Source: Takakia lepidozioides
Taxonomy: Eukaryota; Streptophyta; Takakiopsida; Takakiales; Takakiaceae
Direction: 5' to 3'
Length of the DNA stretch: 64,000 bases
Assembly: GCA_030704615.1 (NCBI GenBank)
Contig: CM060732.1
Location: forward strand, 80,251,171-80,315,170
Position 1 is the first letter of the stretch, and the number at the start of each line of letters is the position of its first letter. The notes under the pieces were generated by a model. The model was not told where the DNA came from, did not search any database, and saw only the letters and a program-made list of their open reading frames with translations. Shown one piece after another: positions 43,401 through 55,721 of this stretch. Position numbers and translations under genes: made by a program.

Positions 43401-46086
43401 CTAGTGTTGAGTGACCAAGGCCCTGAGTGTAGGAGATTTCTCACCTTCTGCCACCTCCGAACATCTGTTTCCTTGTACAAACTACTGCCTATAACTTGTA
43501 CCGCGAGGGGATTCCCCTCACACATTTTTGTGATCTCAACGGCTATGGCAGCCACCTTGGGACAAAGGGGATCCAACCCAGCCACAGAATAAAAGAGTGC
43601 AAGCGCATTCTGCTCCTCAAGACCAACTAAAGTGTAAACCTGTGTGTCCTCGAGGCTTGACAAAACCTCCCTCATTTGCGAAGTAACCAGAACCAGCCCA
43701 CATGTTTTATTACTAAAGCAGGCAAACGCTTTCACATGCTCTTGATCCCATACATCATCCAGCACTACAAGCTTAGGGGAGCCTTCTGAACGTCTTTTTC
43801 TCAATGTGGTCACCCCATCTTCCACAGACATGAAGGAAATTTTTGAGCCAGTTGCAGCTTTCCACAGTTGATTCTGCAAAGAAAGTATGTCTGGCATGCG
43901 GCCAACAGAGATCCAGTGAACTCCACCAAGAAAATGCTCACAGATCCCCTCATCATTAGTCAGCATAGCTGCTAGAGAGGTCTTTCCAATCCCGACAATC
44001 CCATGTATGCTTATCATAAGTGGGCCATGCTGGCCAAGTAACAAGTGCTTTAACTCCCCCATCTTCTGCTCAAAAGACGCATCTGTGAATACCTTAATTC
44101 TCCCATTTTCCTTTCCCTCCAGCAAGGTACCCCTGCTCATTAGTCTCGAGCTGCTCTCTCCCCCATGTTCTAAAACAGATTGAACTTCAGATGTTCGATC
44201 TGAGCTTGCTGGCTTCAGAGAGTGAAAGACATCTAACTTCCCACTTTTCAAATGCTCCTGCATGCCAATTTTGGTGAGAACAAGTCTGTGATTACATTAG
44301 AGGGAAAAACCTTACCATGCAATCTCATAGTTCACACGTTATCTCAAGATCCCCGCACCACTTCTTTAGTGAGTGTGGGACCAGGAGAGTTGAAAGCTTC
44401 TAGGGGCCCTGGGCAAGCCCTTTAACCTACCAATCCAAGTCAAAAGGTAGTGATTTAGAAAAGCACTATACACACCGGTAACAAGTTAACTATAGGCTAG
44501 ACTCTTCACAAATGTGCAGGAGTTTACCTGCCACTCTGATATGGGTTCATGAAAAAACTGGGAATAAAAGACTTTCGCCAGATTATCACCTCTCTCTCTC
44601 TATCTCTCTCTCTCTCCCCCTCCCTCTCACACACACACAATACACACGCATACACTCAAAGCTCTTTGGGATTTCCATGGACATAATGAAGTTCGTTCTT
44701 TTTGCCTCTCAGGAAGCGCTCCCACTTCCAGAAGCAATTCGGCCTATGTATTGTAGTTCTTTTTCCTGTTTGCTCATTGGGCTTCATGAGGACGCGACAA
44801 TTTCCTCTCTTTCGTCTTTTCTTCCTCCCTATCTTTCCAGAAGTTAATCTTCAAGTCTCTCCCTCTATCTCGCCTCACTTCCAATTTCCCGGCCAATTCA
44901 AATCTTCCTTCCAGAAACATTTCTGATCAGAAATTACCTTAGAGTCCCTCCTTTTTGAACAAGCGTTCGGTCCCCACTTTCCACTGCTACTTAACTCGTT
45001 GAAACCAAGACAGGAGCTCAAAACCTCTCTGAGGTTGGGCCTAGCAACGAAGGAAGGGAATGCCTCTGTGGACAGAAACACTCTTTCAAGAGACTCGGCC
45101 ATGCTTGAGAACTGGGACTGGTGAACCTCTAGACGCGTTTGGAGAAATTCAAAAGTTTCGGTCGCAACCCGAAAGGCGTCCACCGAAAGGCTCTCCATCG
45201 TATCTTCTTCCGATTCCTCGGTCGCGCAGCATACCGCGTCAGGAACCATGCTCGCTCTACAGCTGGACAACTGGGAAACCAACTTTTGGAAACAATCCAT
45301 GAAAGACAGGATGTTGACAAGAAAGGCCTTGGTCTGTACCACTGGGAAAGGGAACCTTCGTCTGCATACGAGTGACTCAGGATAGCGTAATGAAGCATCT
45401 TCATTCAATCTGCATGGCGTAAGATCTTGTGAGACCCCACTGGTGTCTTCATGGCACTCTTGCGGAGAACTCTCTTGGGGGAACCGGTCTGAAGAGGTTG
45501 ATGTAGTTGGCCTTTCCAAAAGTTGAGGAGCATTGCACCCTTCTTTTCCTTGTCTGGTAAGGTCTGTATAGTCGGCTAACACATTTGTCGAATTCCCATA
45601 GTGGCAGAGAGAGATATTTGTACCGCATGGAAATTCCAAAGAACCCAAAGAGCTCTTTGCGAGATAGTAACGGGGAGTCGATCTTACAGGTGCTCCCGAG
45701 CGACGAGGGCATGGGGACTCCTCCCTTTCCGACCTGATAATCCGAACAACGTCGAGTAAAAAATCCCTAACCTCTTCAGTGATTGCATAAAAGCCTCGCA
45801 ACAGTTCGTGCTCCAGAAAAAAATTACGCCGTGGAATTGCTAGACAAACAGCGAGAGACCTATCAGACTCCGAGAAAGTCTTTGTGAGATCAGAAAGAAG
45901 GGAAATCGCACCAGGGAATCTGGACAAAATGGCCGAATCCGAGAGGCTGGACAAGAGAGGCTGCAGGTTCTGAAGGAGGGCAAGCAGGGCTTCGCTATGT
46001 CGACTGTATTGAGGAGAGTCTTTAATACTGCGACAAAGAGTATGGATTGTGGCAACCAGACTCGTAAGTTCGCTTCTACCTTTCAT
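34481..46086 (-). CDS. NB-ARC-LRR (NLR) immune receptor, ADR1/RPW8-like NB-ARC
   Basis: An intracellular immune receptor in four exons. Exon 1 (46086-44938) codes 383 residues of mostly helical, unassigned N-terminal domain, ending AAG/GTAATT. Exon 2 starts at 44257 after a GCATGCAG acceptor, phase 0, and holds the NB-ARC: P-loop GIVGIGKTSLA, kinase-2 KLVVLDDVWD, RNBS-B CGLVLVTS, GLPL-like CEGNPLAVQVIG, and CFLDLAAFPKG, as in ADR1-type NLRs. An MHD-like site is not clear (KLPDSLHELA). Exon 2 ends near 42475, its donor unresolved. Exon 3 (42334-41533) carries about eight LRRs (LPSSIGSLQNLHSLLLSGCC) and ends CAG/GTAAGA. Exon 4 (35257-34481) follows a 6.3-kb intron, acceptor GCCACAG, with more LRRs and stop at 34481. 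No disabling mutation seen. Confidence 0.85.
35838..36458 (+). pseudogene. LINE ORF1-like region
   Basis: A 206-codon open frame reads VTYAKSRASCVVFGVNPRM, then LDFMANGTISRLDNRDTLKV. The position before the endonuclease fits LINE ORF1, but no zinc knuckle or RRM is clear. The C-terminal part is made of a 142-bp tandem repeat. Confidence 0.5.
36290..36720 (+). repeat. 142-bp tandem repeat, three copies in the LINE
   Basis: AAGTGTRCRGARCCTGAACGTC at about 36314 and 36456 and a diverged form near 36597 are each followed by GAAGGATTTGGTACTCTGAA-type sequence, ACACAAGACGA and GGTAATTGTCCCC. The first copies lie in the ORF1-like frame. Confidence 0.85.
36829..38087 (+). pseudogene. LINE AP-type endonuclease and linker
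   Basis: The frame from 36829 has DIHICAGQETWE (the LQET-like catalytic Glu) and GVGFFVRDF. After shifts, GQVVLLGDF (GDFN-like) is readable near 37234. A further frame has VDYIIMDKILFPQ and TDIGTSDHFLVW, where SDH is the catalytic end motif. These are in family order. A basic helical linker follows to about 38020. Frame changes make it inactive. Confidence 0.8.
38090..39329 (+). pseudogene. LINE reverse transcriptase (degenerate, internal deletion)
   Basis: The palm motifs read in order: YKAGGPDGIVNELIKHG, PFRWRQGVIVNLYKKGD, NYRGITLLNAVGKTF and GFRRNRGCVDHIF, then in a second frame FFLDVKKAYDTVW (motif A), and in a third VAQGCTLSPLLFNVF (motif B) and ALMFADE, the remnant of FADD. Straight after FADE the sequence jumps to VIRPALEYGSAIW, so the region between is deleted. 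Two frameshifts and the deletion inactivate it. Confidence 0.85.
39388..40249 (+). pseudogene. LINE C-terminal region with two CCHC-like motifs
   Basis: A 212-codon frame contains CNCPLCGQSEDSIHFLIHC, a C-x2-C...H...C zinc motif like that at the C-terminus of many plant LINE RTs. A second frame starting at 39962 has CLCPACRWNNKREIESEEH and FFFHC, a second motif of the same form. The same first part recurs at 40603-41193. Confidence 0.7.
40453..41240 (+). pseudogene. Second copy of the LINE 3' region
   Basis: The stretch is a direct duplicate of about 39277-40025 (LFPVC...DDLKGLPTLGTRLKFKL and a diverged CPLRGQPDDNIHFLIHC, where the second Cys of CPLC is Arg). It lacks the second Cys motif. 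A shorter third trace (CTTATGAGTACATTCTCT) is near 41266. It is either a second truncated insertion or a tandem duplication. Confidence 0.75.
44587..44655. repeat. CT and CA microsatellite in NLR intron 1
   Basis: Runs of CTCTCT, then CCCTCC, then CACACA from about 44588 to 44650, within the intron between NLR exons 1 and 2. Confidence 0.8.
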
Positions 46087-46161
46087 GGCGCATCTGCTCT
46101 GCTGCTAAACCAGCTCGTGCATAACTTTCTAAGCACATGAATGCGAGAGAAATGAAATGAA

Positions 46162-46199
46162 CTGAGAGAGAGACAGAGACAGAGACACAGAGAGAGAGG
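46162..46199. repeat. GA microsatellite upstream of the NLR gene
   Basis: GAGAGAGAGACAGAGACAGA-type run about 80 bases upstream of the NLR start codon, likely part of its 5' leader or promoter. Confidence 0.75.
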
Positions 46200-48253
46200 T
46201 TACAAAGGGGAATTTCTATGGTGCAGTGAGGATTTCTAGGGGTACATCCGTGGGTCCTCGATCGTCACCATCTTCCCCGAGACAACAAGCCCAAATGTAA
46301 GTAGAGACGAAATCAGCAGCGTCTCTCAAGAGATGGATCATGGCCCTCTCCTCCATCGCGGGCAGACGAAATGAACACACGCCGTTGCGGCCGCATTTCC
46401 TTACTTTTACTTTACTCTACTTTACCTTAACATGAGTATTTTGTGCTGCCCAAAGTAATGACAAGATAACGTTATCTAACGGACGCAGATTCTCCGGTAA
46501 AGGACGCCTCTACGACCGACAGATCTGGCAGATAATACGGCGGCGCGAAGATGAATCGATGGCGGGTTGACGCGTGCCGGTATCTGAATGAGTGTCTAAG
46601 TCAATGCACGTCCAACAACAAGAAGCACTTGTGTCTCGACACGTAGCACGAGAACTAGGTGGCCGATGCCACGCGTCCCCGACATCCCTGGCGGAGCATG
46701 CACGGCGTGTAGTAGCTGTGGATAGCTATTCTTGTGTAGAGCCCCGCCTGAGGTTCAATTCCTGCGTCTCGCTCATTGGGCAGTTGGGTCTTGGGCCTAT
46801 CGATTGCTTCGTTGGTCCATTTCTTTGGACGTGCAAAAGATGCAGAGAACGGCTCAGGCCTGCTGTGAAGTAGAATATCTCCAAGGAGGTAACTCCTTTG
46901 TTAGGAAGGTCAACCGCAGCACCGTAAAGCACTGCACTAAGAAAGGCTGCTTCCCCGGTTGTCAATGCTGAGAGTGGGGGCAAGTCAAAGCTTCTTACCC
47001 CTATAGGCATCTGTTCTGCTTTTTACCCCTATGGACATGTGATCTGCTCACCGTGGGCACTTCTAAGCAGCGTTTTTTTTCTGAAATTTGGAGTAGCGCT
47101 ACAGATGTGTCGCAGAATCTGATGTCATCCATTGAACATCTAGAAGATAGAATCATCCAGCAATGCACATACTGTTACAAAAAATTCCATTTCATAATCA
47201 AGTCATCATTATTTAGGCCATCCTCTTCAATGGACTACTCCATAATTTGTTTGGCGATTTCATACATGAAAATAGGGAATTTGTAACAGAATATTCCATT
47301 TTATTTTATGAGTTTAAAATTTGGTGAATTTTCACCAGCGAAAAAAAACTATACTTATACGAGGCACTTTACATGCTCAAGCTTCATATATTGCCGGCAT
47401 GCGCTCTACCCACCGTTACTTAGTTTTTTCGCAAGAGTCTAGAGAAACTACGTTATGGAGATGGAAGTGCGGTCCATGAAGGTTGGAGCCTACATATCAT
47501 ATCATACATATGAGTGATGATTTATTTTATTATATCTTATATATTCATTAAATCATTTTTTTGAAGCCCCATGAGAGGCCAATATATATATATATATATA
47601 TAACTCTACTGTGACATCACCTTTTACTTTGCTGGATCTCAAGGACCTATCGGTCCAAACCGTCCCACACGAAGGAAGGATGGGCTTATTATGGAGCCTT
47701 AGCTACGGCTTGCATCATGTATAAACCAGTGTTGGCCGGTTATACAGAATCTTTTACACATTCCGTCGACGCTAAGGGTCATTCTGCCTAATATTTTGGG
47801 ATGGACACACTCCATGGTTAATGTATAAGGATAATTTTTTTTTATCTTAGTATATCCACCGTTATTTATTCTAAATTCTACAAAAAATTCTTCACATTTT
47901 GACGGTTATGAATAGGACGGTTAGAGGTGTCCTAAAATTGGTGAATATATATGCAATTGGCGGTTACATATATGGACTTGTATGTCTCAATGATTTTCGT
48001 TAAAAAAATCATTCCCCACATGACATCCAATGAAGATGAGAACCCTTTAATAAAGATGAGTAATATAGGTAATTTTCTAATGCTCAGTACATGAGAGACT
48101 ATTCACGACAAATAAATGCTACAGTAAGAAAGAAAAAAAGTGAAGTTGGCTAACATTTAACATAGCAATAAGATATACATACTGAGCGCACCTCTTGCAA
48201 AAGTTGCCAATAATGATGCATGTAGGCAACCATGGCAATCAATCAAACTGCCT

Positions 48254-48358
48254 TGTATGTATATGTACCCTAACTGCTTTAGGGGTGTTCAAAATGCCTT
48301 ACTAATCCGAGTATTTAGTGTAGTGCTAACCTTAATATAGGGTACATATACATACATA
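48254..48358. repeat. Small terminal-inverted-repeat element (MITE-like)
   Basis: GTATGTATATGTACCCTA at 48255 is matched exactly in reverse complement at 48338-48355 (TAGGGTACATATACATAC). The total size is about 105 bases. A candidate MITE or hairpin. No clear target duplication. Confidence 0.6.
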
Positions 48359-49446
48359 TTACTCACCTCCCAACCGTCGGTTATCTATTTGCTTCTGTTT
48401 TTTGTAAAAATACCCTGTATACGGTTACTATAATACCCTACTAACCCTGGGTGGTATCGACTCACTAATCGGGGTAGAGTGTTATATTACACTTGTTGAA
48501 GTTTGATCGCTCATTCCCTATTGGAAGTGGTGGTCCAAGGATGTGGCTCACTGGAGAACTACATATATACATTTATATAACTTTTGTGCTCGTGTTTCAC
48601 TAAACTTTCTTAGGTGCTTCACAATGGTACTACACCGTCTATCAATAGTTCATCGACGAACCAATACCAAGCTTATTTCTAATCCTAATCCAAACCTGTA
48701 TCTGTACCATATTGGTGAAGCGTACTTACTGATGTCAAACCGAAAGATTTCACTGAACCTACAGGTTTGATTATATTGTAATGTACAAATCTCAAGAGTT
48801 TCGGCCGGTCACCCACTCACCAGTTTTCATTGCCCCTTTATGATGCTTCACTATGTCCCTCTCAGCTTGTAATCGGAAAAGTTACGCTTGCTTTGCCCAG
48901 AGTCCACATTTTTTAAGAAACCCCACCCTGTTACAGGATGGTCATTGGCTTGCGGACTGCTGCTATGTCCTACTTTCAGATACTAGAGTCTGAACCCTAC
49001 AACACTCTGGAGGGGACTATGTCGTCCAGGTCAAGTCAACAAAGCAAAGATTTGCAGTGTGCAGCTCATGAGTACATCTGTCTCTCACACGCATCACACA
49101 CCCACACATTTGTTGCAAGCTAGATTTAGCCAGAGCCTGCTCACATACAAACAATTTCCAAGGACATTTCCTCCTTACCTAAGATACCGGGGCTATAATT
49201 ATTCATAGGAGCATTCTACAAAAGCCCCTGGTGTGAAAGAGCTCATTGCCGTTCATGCACATACTGGTAGGATGGCAACAGTGAATCTACTTGTTCACTT
49301 CAGGTATTTACTTCAAACTCCAGGCAAGTATTATCCACTGCAAAAGAAAAGTATTGCGCATCTGTTCAGATAGTACTTGCAATTACTGCTCCCATTGGAT
49401 GCACCAAGAAACAAAAGGGGAAGCTACCCACTTCCTGGGCAAAGAA

Positions 49447-52400
49447 TCATGTCTGATATGGAATTCCTGGAACGGGGTGCACCGGATGACCCTTCTCATT
49501 GCGAGTCATGATTCGCCTTGCCATAGCCACTTGCTTTCCCAAAGCAAACACAAACACCTTGCCAGTCCCACCAGCCCCTCGGGCTGTCCTTCCAACCCGC
49601 CGAACATACTCACTTGGATCCCGGGGAAAATCAAAGAGAACCACATGCTCAACGTCGAAGGAGTCCAAACCACGTGAGGCTCTAATGAAACAAGTGTACA
49701 CCAAGTGAGACAAAGCTATCTTTGACCGAGTATATGTTAATATTTATGACAAACACCAACCACAAGAGGAACATGCTAAGATGAATGTAAACTCGCCAGA
49801 ACACTAATCGATGCTTTCAAAGAAAGAAAGAAAGACACAATTAGCAAACCAGGAAAATTAATACATTCACAGGGAGAACTTTAAAGCGCTTGGGCTTTAA
49901 GCAGGTAAAATTCACCATACTAATCAACAGACGCTTGAGCTCAGACAATGTTTGTATGGGTACCTATCAGTACAGACAAGAAACAAGCTTGTTTTCAGTT
50001 GCGTCTCCATGAACTGTTGCATACTTTCAAGCCGAGCCTCCTGGGAAAGAGCAGCATGGTACGGAAGCACAGTAAGCTTGGTTCCTCTTCGGTCATGGCG
50101 GGCAAGGGCATTCTCTACCTTTCTGCATGTCTCGATCTGCAATCAAAACGCATGACATGAGGGTTATTTGGGAATCAGTATTCAGTTAATCCACAATAAG
50201 CGACCCTCCAACAGCCTTGATCTGCCCCCACCTAATAGAATTCCTGAAGCCATGACCAAAACCATGGACAGGACCTTATTGCAGAAGATGATGGTCTTCG
50301 ACACGGGTCTTTGATCCACCAGCTGCAAAAGCGACTCCCTCTTGCTGACAAAACCTGTCTCTGGTGTCTTTTCCTCCCCCTCCTCATTGCTGCAGTCTAC
50401 CAAAATCTGTTCAATGCACAGTGTCAGAAAATGTGGAAAGACTTTTGTAAGACAGTTAGCAATTCTGTAGATCTCTCCCCAAGATGCAGTGCAGCAGGCA
50501 TTCCTGAAGCCAGATTTGTAACCATTACACAAATAAGCTTCAGATATAGTAATCGGTTGCATTCTCCACTCCTCTTACCAATCTCTGCCGCCCCCCCTCC
50601 CTCTCTCCCTCCCCTTCTTTTTTCTCTTCCTCTAACTCTGCTATCTCAGAGCCAGGAGTGTGGCCTGCACACAAGTCTAATGAATACATTTCCAAGGCCT
50701 CTTTTACCCAAGCTCCCTGCTTTGCCTCCTTCACCGCCTTCCAGATTTTAAGGAATTGTGCCGCGAGAAGCTAGCTAATCAGGAAGCGTCAAGACAAAGT
50801 CTACCTCCTGCAGGCCAACGGCAGTGCGATGCAGACTAGGCCCCATTAATGGAAGGCTGTCGGGGTATCTCTTAAGCAGGCTGTCATGAATGTCCACGGG
50901 AAGAGTTGCAGTGACATGCACATACTGGACATGATTGGATGCTGAGCGCTCTACCATTTGTAGCACCTCTGAGAATTCCTCATCGTCGAACAAAATGTCC
51001 ACCTCATCCAATACCACACTGCCACACAACCATGCACTTCCTTTGAGTCCCCCTTTTGTGTTCATGGAGAGAAAAGAGCACTTTTATCATCAACAACAGA
51101 AGCCTGACACCAAGGGGAACAGGAATCAGCTTTTGCAGCTCAACAGGACCCCAGGAATCTAACCAGGATATAGCTGCAAGCATGCGAAGATACTGTCAAT
51201 CCAGATTAGGTGTGAATTTGTAGCTTTGTAAGAACAAATCTCAGCCTCTTGATACCAATCATGAAGTTTGAATCCACCAGGCTACTCCGACCAAAATTGG
51301 TAATAGCCCTCACGAATGGCACAAAGAATGTACTCACAAGACATTGTTTGCCATAAGCTTGTGGCCATAGAACCCGCAACCAGTTTCAGCAGAAAGATCA
51401 AGTAAGCTTTCTGGTCTCCATAGGTGCTCAATCACACAAGGAAACTCACCACTTGAGATTGTCAAGCTGCAAAGTTCCAGCTTTCAGGTGTTGTAAAAAG
51501 CGGCCCGGTGTGGCCACCACAACATCAGCCCCTTGCTTCAGACTCTCCTCTTGAGTCTTCCATTTAAATCCACCTGTCAATATGATTGACCGAAATGGGG
51601 CTCCCCCTTTTGAAAAGGCCCTGCATACGTTGAGTAACTGTAACCAAGATAGAACCAATGTTTGAGTGGGTATGATGCTCATTGCAGGTATAAGTTCAGT
51701 CCAGATTAGATTAGCGCAACTTGATGTCGACCACTGATTCAGGTGTATAAGGTGGAAAATTAGCCAAGCAGAGAAGTAGGTTGGAAAAAGATGTGAACCT
51801 GGACTGCTAGCTCACTGGTGGGAACCAAAACAAGGATACGCTGCTTCTCCCTCAATGCATTCGCAGCCCCTTTCGCCTCCTCATCACGCAATCTTTGCAC
51901 CAGTGGCGCCACGTATGCCAGCGTCTTACCTGATCCTGTTTGGTCTGCGATAATGCAGCTCTGCCCCTCTGATACTGGCTTGAATGCCATGGCCTACAGG
52001 ATACATCCACACGGATCACAGTCAGTCAAATATTTCCTGCCTTTGGATTTAAGTCCGAATCCATCTTTTCTCTATTTCCCTTCCGCCTTTTTCCTCCATG
52101 GAAAAAGGACATTGTTGAGAAGTTACAGTTATCCATGCCAGTATACCAATAGTTTAGCCACTACAGTCTAGCATCTCTTCCTGCATCGTTATCCAACTTG
52201 TCTCTTCGTTGTGCCAGTCACCTCTCTAGCAAGATCAGTTATCCTCACCAGAGAAACCCTGAGGACAAAAATAGCCATCCCCTTTCCTAGGATCCTGCAA
52301 TTTGTACGTTTTTTGCAAAAGGCAACTGTAAATGACATCATACTGTAAGAAAGAAACAGACTCGGCAGAATTCCCACCTGAATTGCTGATGGTCGTGATA

Positions 52401-55400
52401 CTTGGAGTGCTGCCAGTGCCTGAATGACCTCTTCAGTTGCCCCAACATCCTTGAAGGATTTAAGGCTGAAAAACTCATCTACCAAGCTGGGGTCAAAATT
52501 TGTCCGAGCATCAAGGTCCCGAACCCCTCGCCCTCTTGCCGCAAATTTATCGGTCTCCTGTATTTCTGAAAGCTCGGAGTCTGCTACACCGATTTCCATT
52601 GCTGAAGATCCATTGCCTTTCTCTGCCTTCACAAGTGCAGGCATCTGAAGCTCTGACTTTGACCCGAACTCTCTGTGGGTCTGAATCCTCAGTTCATTCA
52701 AGAATCCAGGCCTGATTGCATTAGAACCCTCATTGTCACCTTTAATTTCTCGCTTGGCACGTGGAGCACTTCGGCTTTCCTGCTCTTCATCCTCAGTGAT
52801 ATCTATGATGCCAGGGTTCATGCCTTGCCACTGGGCATCCCGAGCTCCCCCATACATCTTCCCCACCTTCGACGCTTTCCCAGTGTTGTCACTCTGTGGG
52901 TGGAAAACATGTGGGCTACTGATACCAATGTTTGTGTCACCATGTATTTTTTCCTTTGCCAATGGGATATGCTTGTTTCCTACTCTCTCTCTCACTTCAC
53001 CAACTTGCAATGGTGGGAATACTTCCCTACTCATATTCAAGTCATGGAAGGGGGCTGCATTTCTCTTGTTTGAAGCACTTGTAGAGCTCTCCACTGGCAC
53101 AGACACTATCCCAAAACTTCCATCTGAAATGGCTCCTCTAGGTGGCCACGACTGAGATTTGGCAGTCACCTCCTTGCCCACCTCCAATTCTTCTTGAAAA
53201 TTGTCCTTGACATCAGCCCCTCTGACCCTCTCGTGCTGTGTAACTTTTTCAGGGGTCTCAGCAGAATCGTTGAGAGCAGTCTCAGTGCTTTCATCATTTG
53301 ATGTGAATCTACCAGAGATCCCAGACATGAGGGACCCAATAGGTGGCCATGGTTGATAGGTGTCCCCCATAACCTCCTTAAAAGGATTACCCACAGCATT
53401 TTGACCATTAAGTCTCCCTTCTTGAAGATCTTCACCCCTTAAATTGCTAGTTTCTCTATCACCAGAATCAACAGTATCAATCAGAGCAGTCTGAATCCTT
53501 TCTACAGGCAACGAGAGTCTATCCGAGGTCGTAGATGTAAGGGGCCCAATGGGTGGCCATGGCTGATGAGTGTCGTCCACAACTCCCGCAGGTAGATTAT
53601 CCCCACCATCCTGACCATTTAGTCTCTCTTCTTCAAGATCTTCACCCTTGAAACAGGCACTCTCTCTGTCAGTCAAATCAACCCCTGAATTGATTTTGAC
53701 TGACTTGTACACCCTCTTACTAAAATCTCCTGGCAGTGGCGGGCCTGAGGATAGCCATGGCTGCCCACCTTCAGCAACTTCAGATTTCACAAAAGGTTTC
53801 CCACCAAAATCACGGCCAAAAAGCCTGACTTTTGCTGGTCGACTAACTTTCTGGGTCTGTTCCTTTTTAAGCAAATTCTCTCTTAGGGCAGAGCCGGAAC
53901 TGTTCTCCTCCTCATCACTGTCATCAAAATCACTGTCTTCATAGAGTTCATCATCATCTTCTTCTTCTTCCTCCTCCTCCTCCTCCTCCCGAGATACACC
54001 TGCAAACCCACCAAAAGTCTCACACCAGAACTGTAACCAGAGGTGCAGCTTCTGCCAGCATTTTCATGTATGTGTTTGGGAGGGGTTAGAGTGCCAGAGT
54101 GCTCCCTCCAACAACCAATACAAGACATTGTATGTGTGTGTGTCTCTCTGTGAATAGGTAGCCAAAACAATTGCCACAAAAAGTGAAGTCGCAAACAGAA
54201 CAACTGACATCTTCAGACTCTGCGTCCTAGGTTAAGCTGAGTACCCTATCTGATGAGTTTGAGGCGATTCCAATGAATTCACTTGGAAATTATGCTGCTT
54301 GTGCTTCACAAGCCTCTCCTTTGTGTGTTGCTGTTGGCTCTCTTTATTTGGCTTTGTTCCAAAAGCAAATCCATGCAGACTCGATAGAGAGGATATTGAC
54401 TTATCCTTGTTAAACCCTGTATATGGACCCATATCATAAAAGAATAATCACCAAGTCAGATTTACAAATCCAGAGATCACCAGAAATCTTGGGACAGTGA
54501 TGTTGTTAAGACAAAGGGATTGTGTATGGCAGAGATTGTTGCAGATTCCCAGTGTTCTCCTAGAAAGCCTTGGCAACTATTCTAAACTAGGCGATTTGGG
54601 TGCCCCCTCAGTAGTCACTCAGCAGTGTTCTGAAACCAAGGTCAGTGCGTCTTCCTTCCTGGTTGGTTGAGCCTCTCAATAATGAGTAACAACACTGATA
54701 GACCACTAACAGGCCATAGACCAGATTGGTTAGGATGCTTGGAAGTGGGTTTCTTGACTCATAGATGGGTTGATGCACCGAGATGTGCGCCCCTGTGGGT
54801 GTTAAATGACAGACATGGCTCCCACGACGGATTCACCCTTCAGTACAAGAGGGAAGACCACGAAGGTTCTGGGTTTGAATCAAGGTCTAGGTACTCTGCA
54901 AATTATGTCATCATGAACCACGGAAATATACCTCCTTGGCGAGCGCTCCTCCCACTATCAGCACCAGAGGGCCCACCCATCGCATTTTCCATAGCCTTGT
55001 ACCAATTCTCATCACTGGGATCTCCAGACATAGCCACTTTTGTGGGTTTCCACTTGAGGTCTGAAGGGGTAGGCCTGGGCAATTCGTCTTGATCTTCAAC
55101 CCCCCACACTATCACCTTTTCCCCTGTCTCCTCATCTTCGATTGTATAAGCACCTCTGTGCATTTTCTTCTGTGGGTACCTCCTGTAACCTCTACCAGAG
55201 TCTCGGTAACCGCCTCGGTATCCTCCAGAATCCCTGACATTCTCCCTTGAATTATATCTGCGCTCCTGAGAATCATTGTAAGAAGAACCCCTGCCCCTGT
55301 AAGGTCCACTGGGACGGTCCCTGACCCCACTTGAATTCTGCAATGAAGCATCTCTCCCATCTCTTGAGCCCCCATATCCCCTTGATGAGGCCCGAGCGTC

Positions 55401-55721
55401 TCCATTTGAAGCCCTGGCTGGCCAACTCCACCCCAGAGACCTCCTACCACCGACAATTCCCGGTTTACATTCGTTATTAGGTTGTTCATGGAGTCTATGC
55501 TGGCCGAGAGAGGGCCTTGAATGCTCAAAGCTTACGAGCTCAAAAGTATTTTGCCGGAGCACAGGTTGGTGGCGTAGTTGTGGGTGGGGATGACAGGCAA
55601 CCCCAACCGTGTGCATTGCTTCGTGGATCATGGGTCCTGCTGAATCGTCTTCTTCCTTGAGGGAGACCAACTCTGTTGAAGCTCGGGATTTTAATCTGTA
55701 CACTGTACTGTGTCGGCACAT
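49447..55721 (-). CDS. RH50: DEAD-box RNA helicase, RH50-like
   Basis: A DEAD-box ATP-dependent RNA helicase; Arabidopsis RH50 acts in plastid rRNA maturation. Exons (minus): 55721-54932, 53999-52378, 51993-51799, 51637-51450, 51018-50805, 50406-50275, 50136-49964, 49681-49447. All joins use GT-AG with matching phases, giving 1182 codons plus stop. Residues 1-263 include an RG-rich part. Residues 264-804 are long, acidic and repeat-rich (Q-motif end [16 protein letters not shown]). Motif I is ADQTGSGKT (about 820-828), motif II DEVD (about 936), motif III TATLP, motif IV TIIFCNK, motif V RASRGLD and motif [27 protein letters not shown] and [11 protein letters not shown] match RH50. The chosen ATG is the first of the open frame and a transit peptide is not proven. 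It is longer than Arabidopsis RH50 (about 780). Confidence 0.88.

Larger units (their letters stand above)
46087..49446. other. Intergenic region between NLR and helicase genes
   Basis: Upstream of the NLR start a GAGAGA run lies at 46162-46199, probably leader or promoter. The rest has no gene. An (AT)n tract is at 47580-47602, and a small inverted-repeat element is at 48254-48358. The region just above 49446 should hold the 3' flank of the helicase gene. Confidence 0.45.

Noticed and set aside
54815-54895. tRNA-like stretch with GGGTTTGAATC
   Set aside because: The B-box-like word is good but the A box is weak and no arms fold; not reported as a tRNA gene.
54667-55092. Plus-strand 141-codon frame over the first helicase exon
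   Set aside because: Antisense shadow of the RH50-like exon 1; only its left part is intronic.
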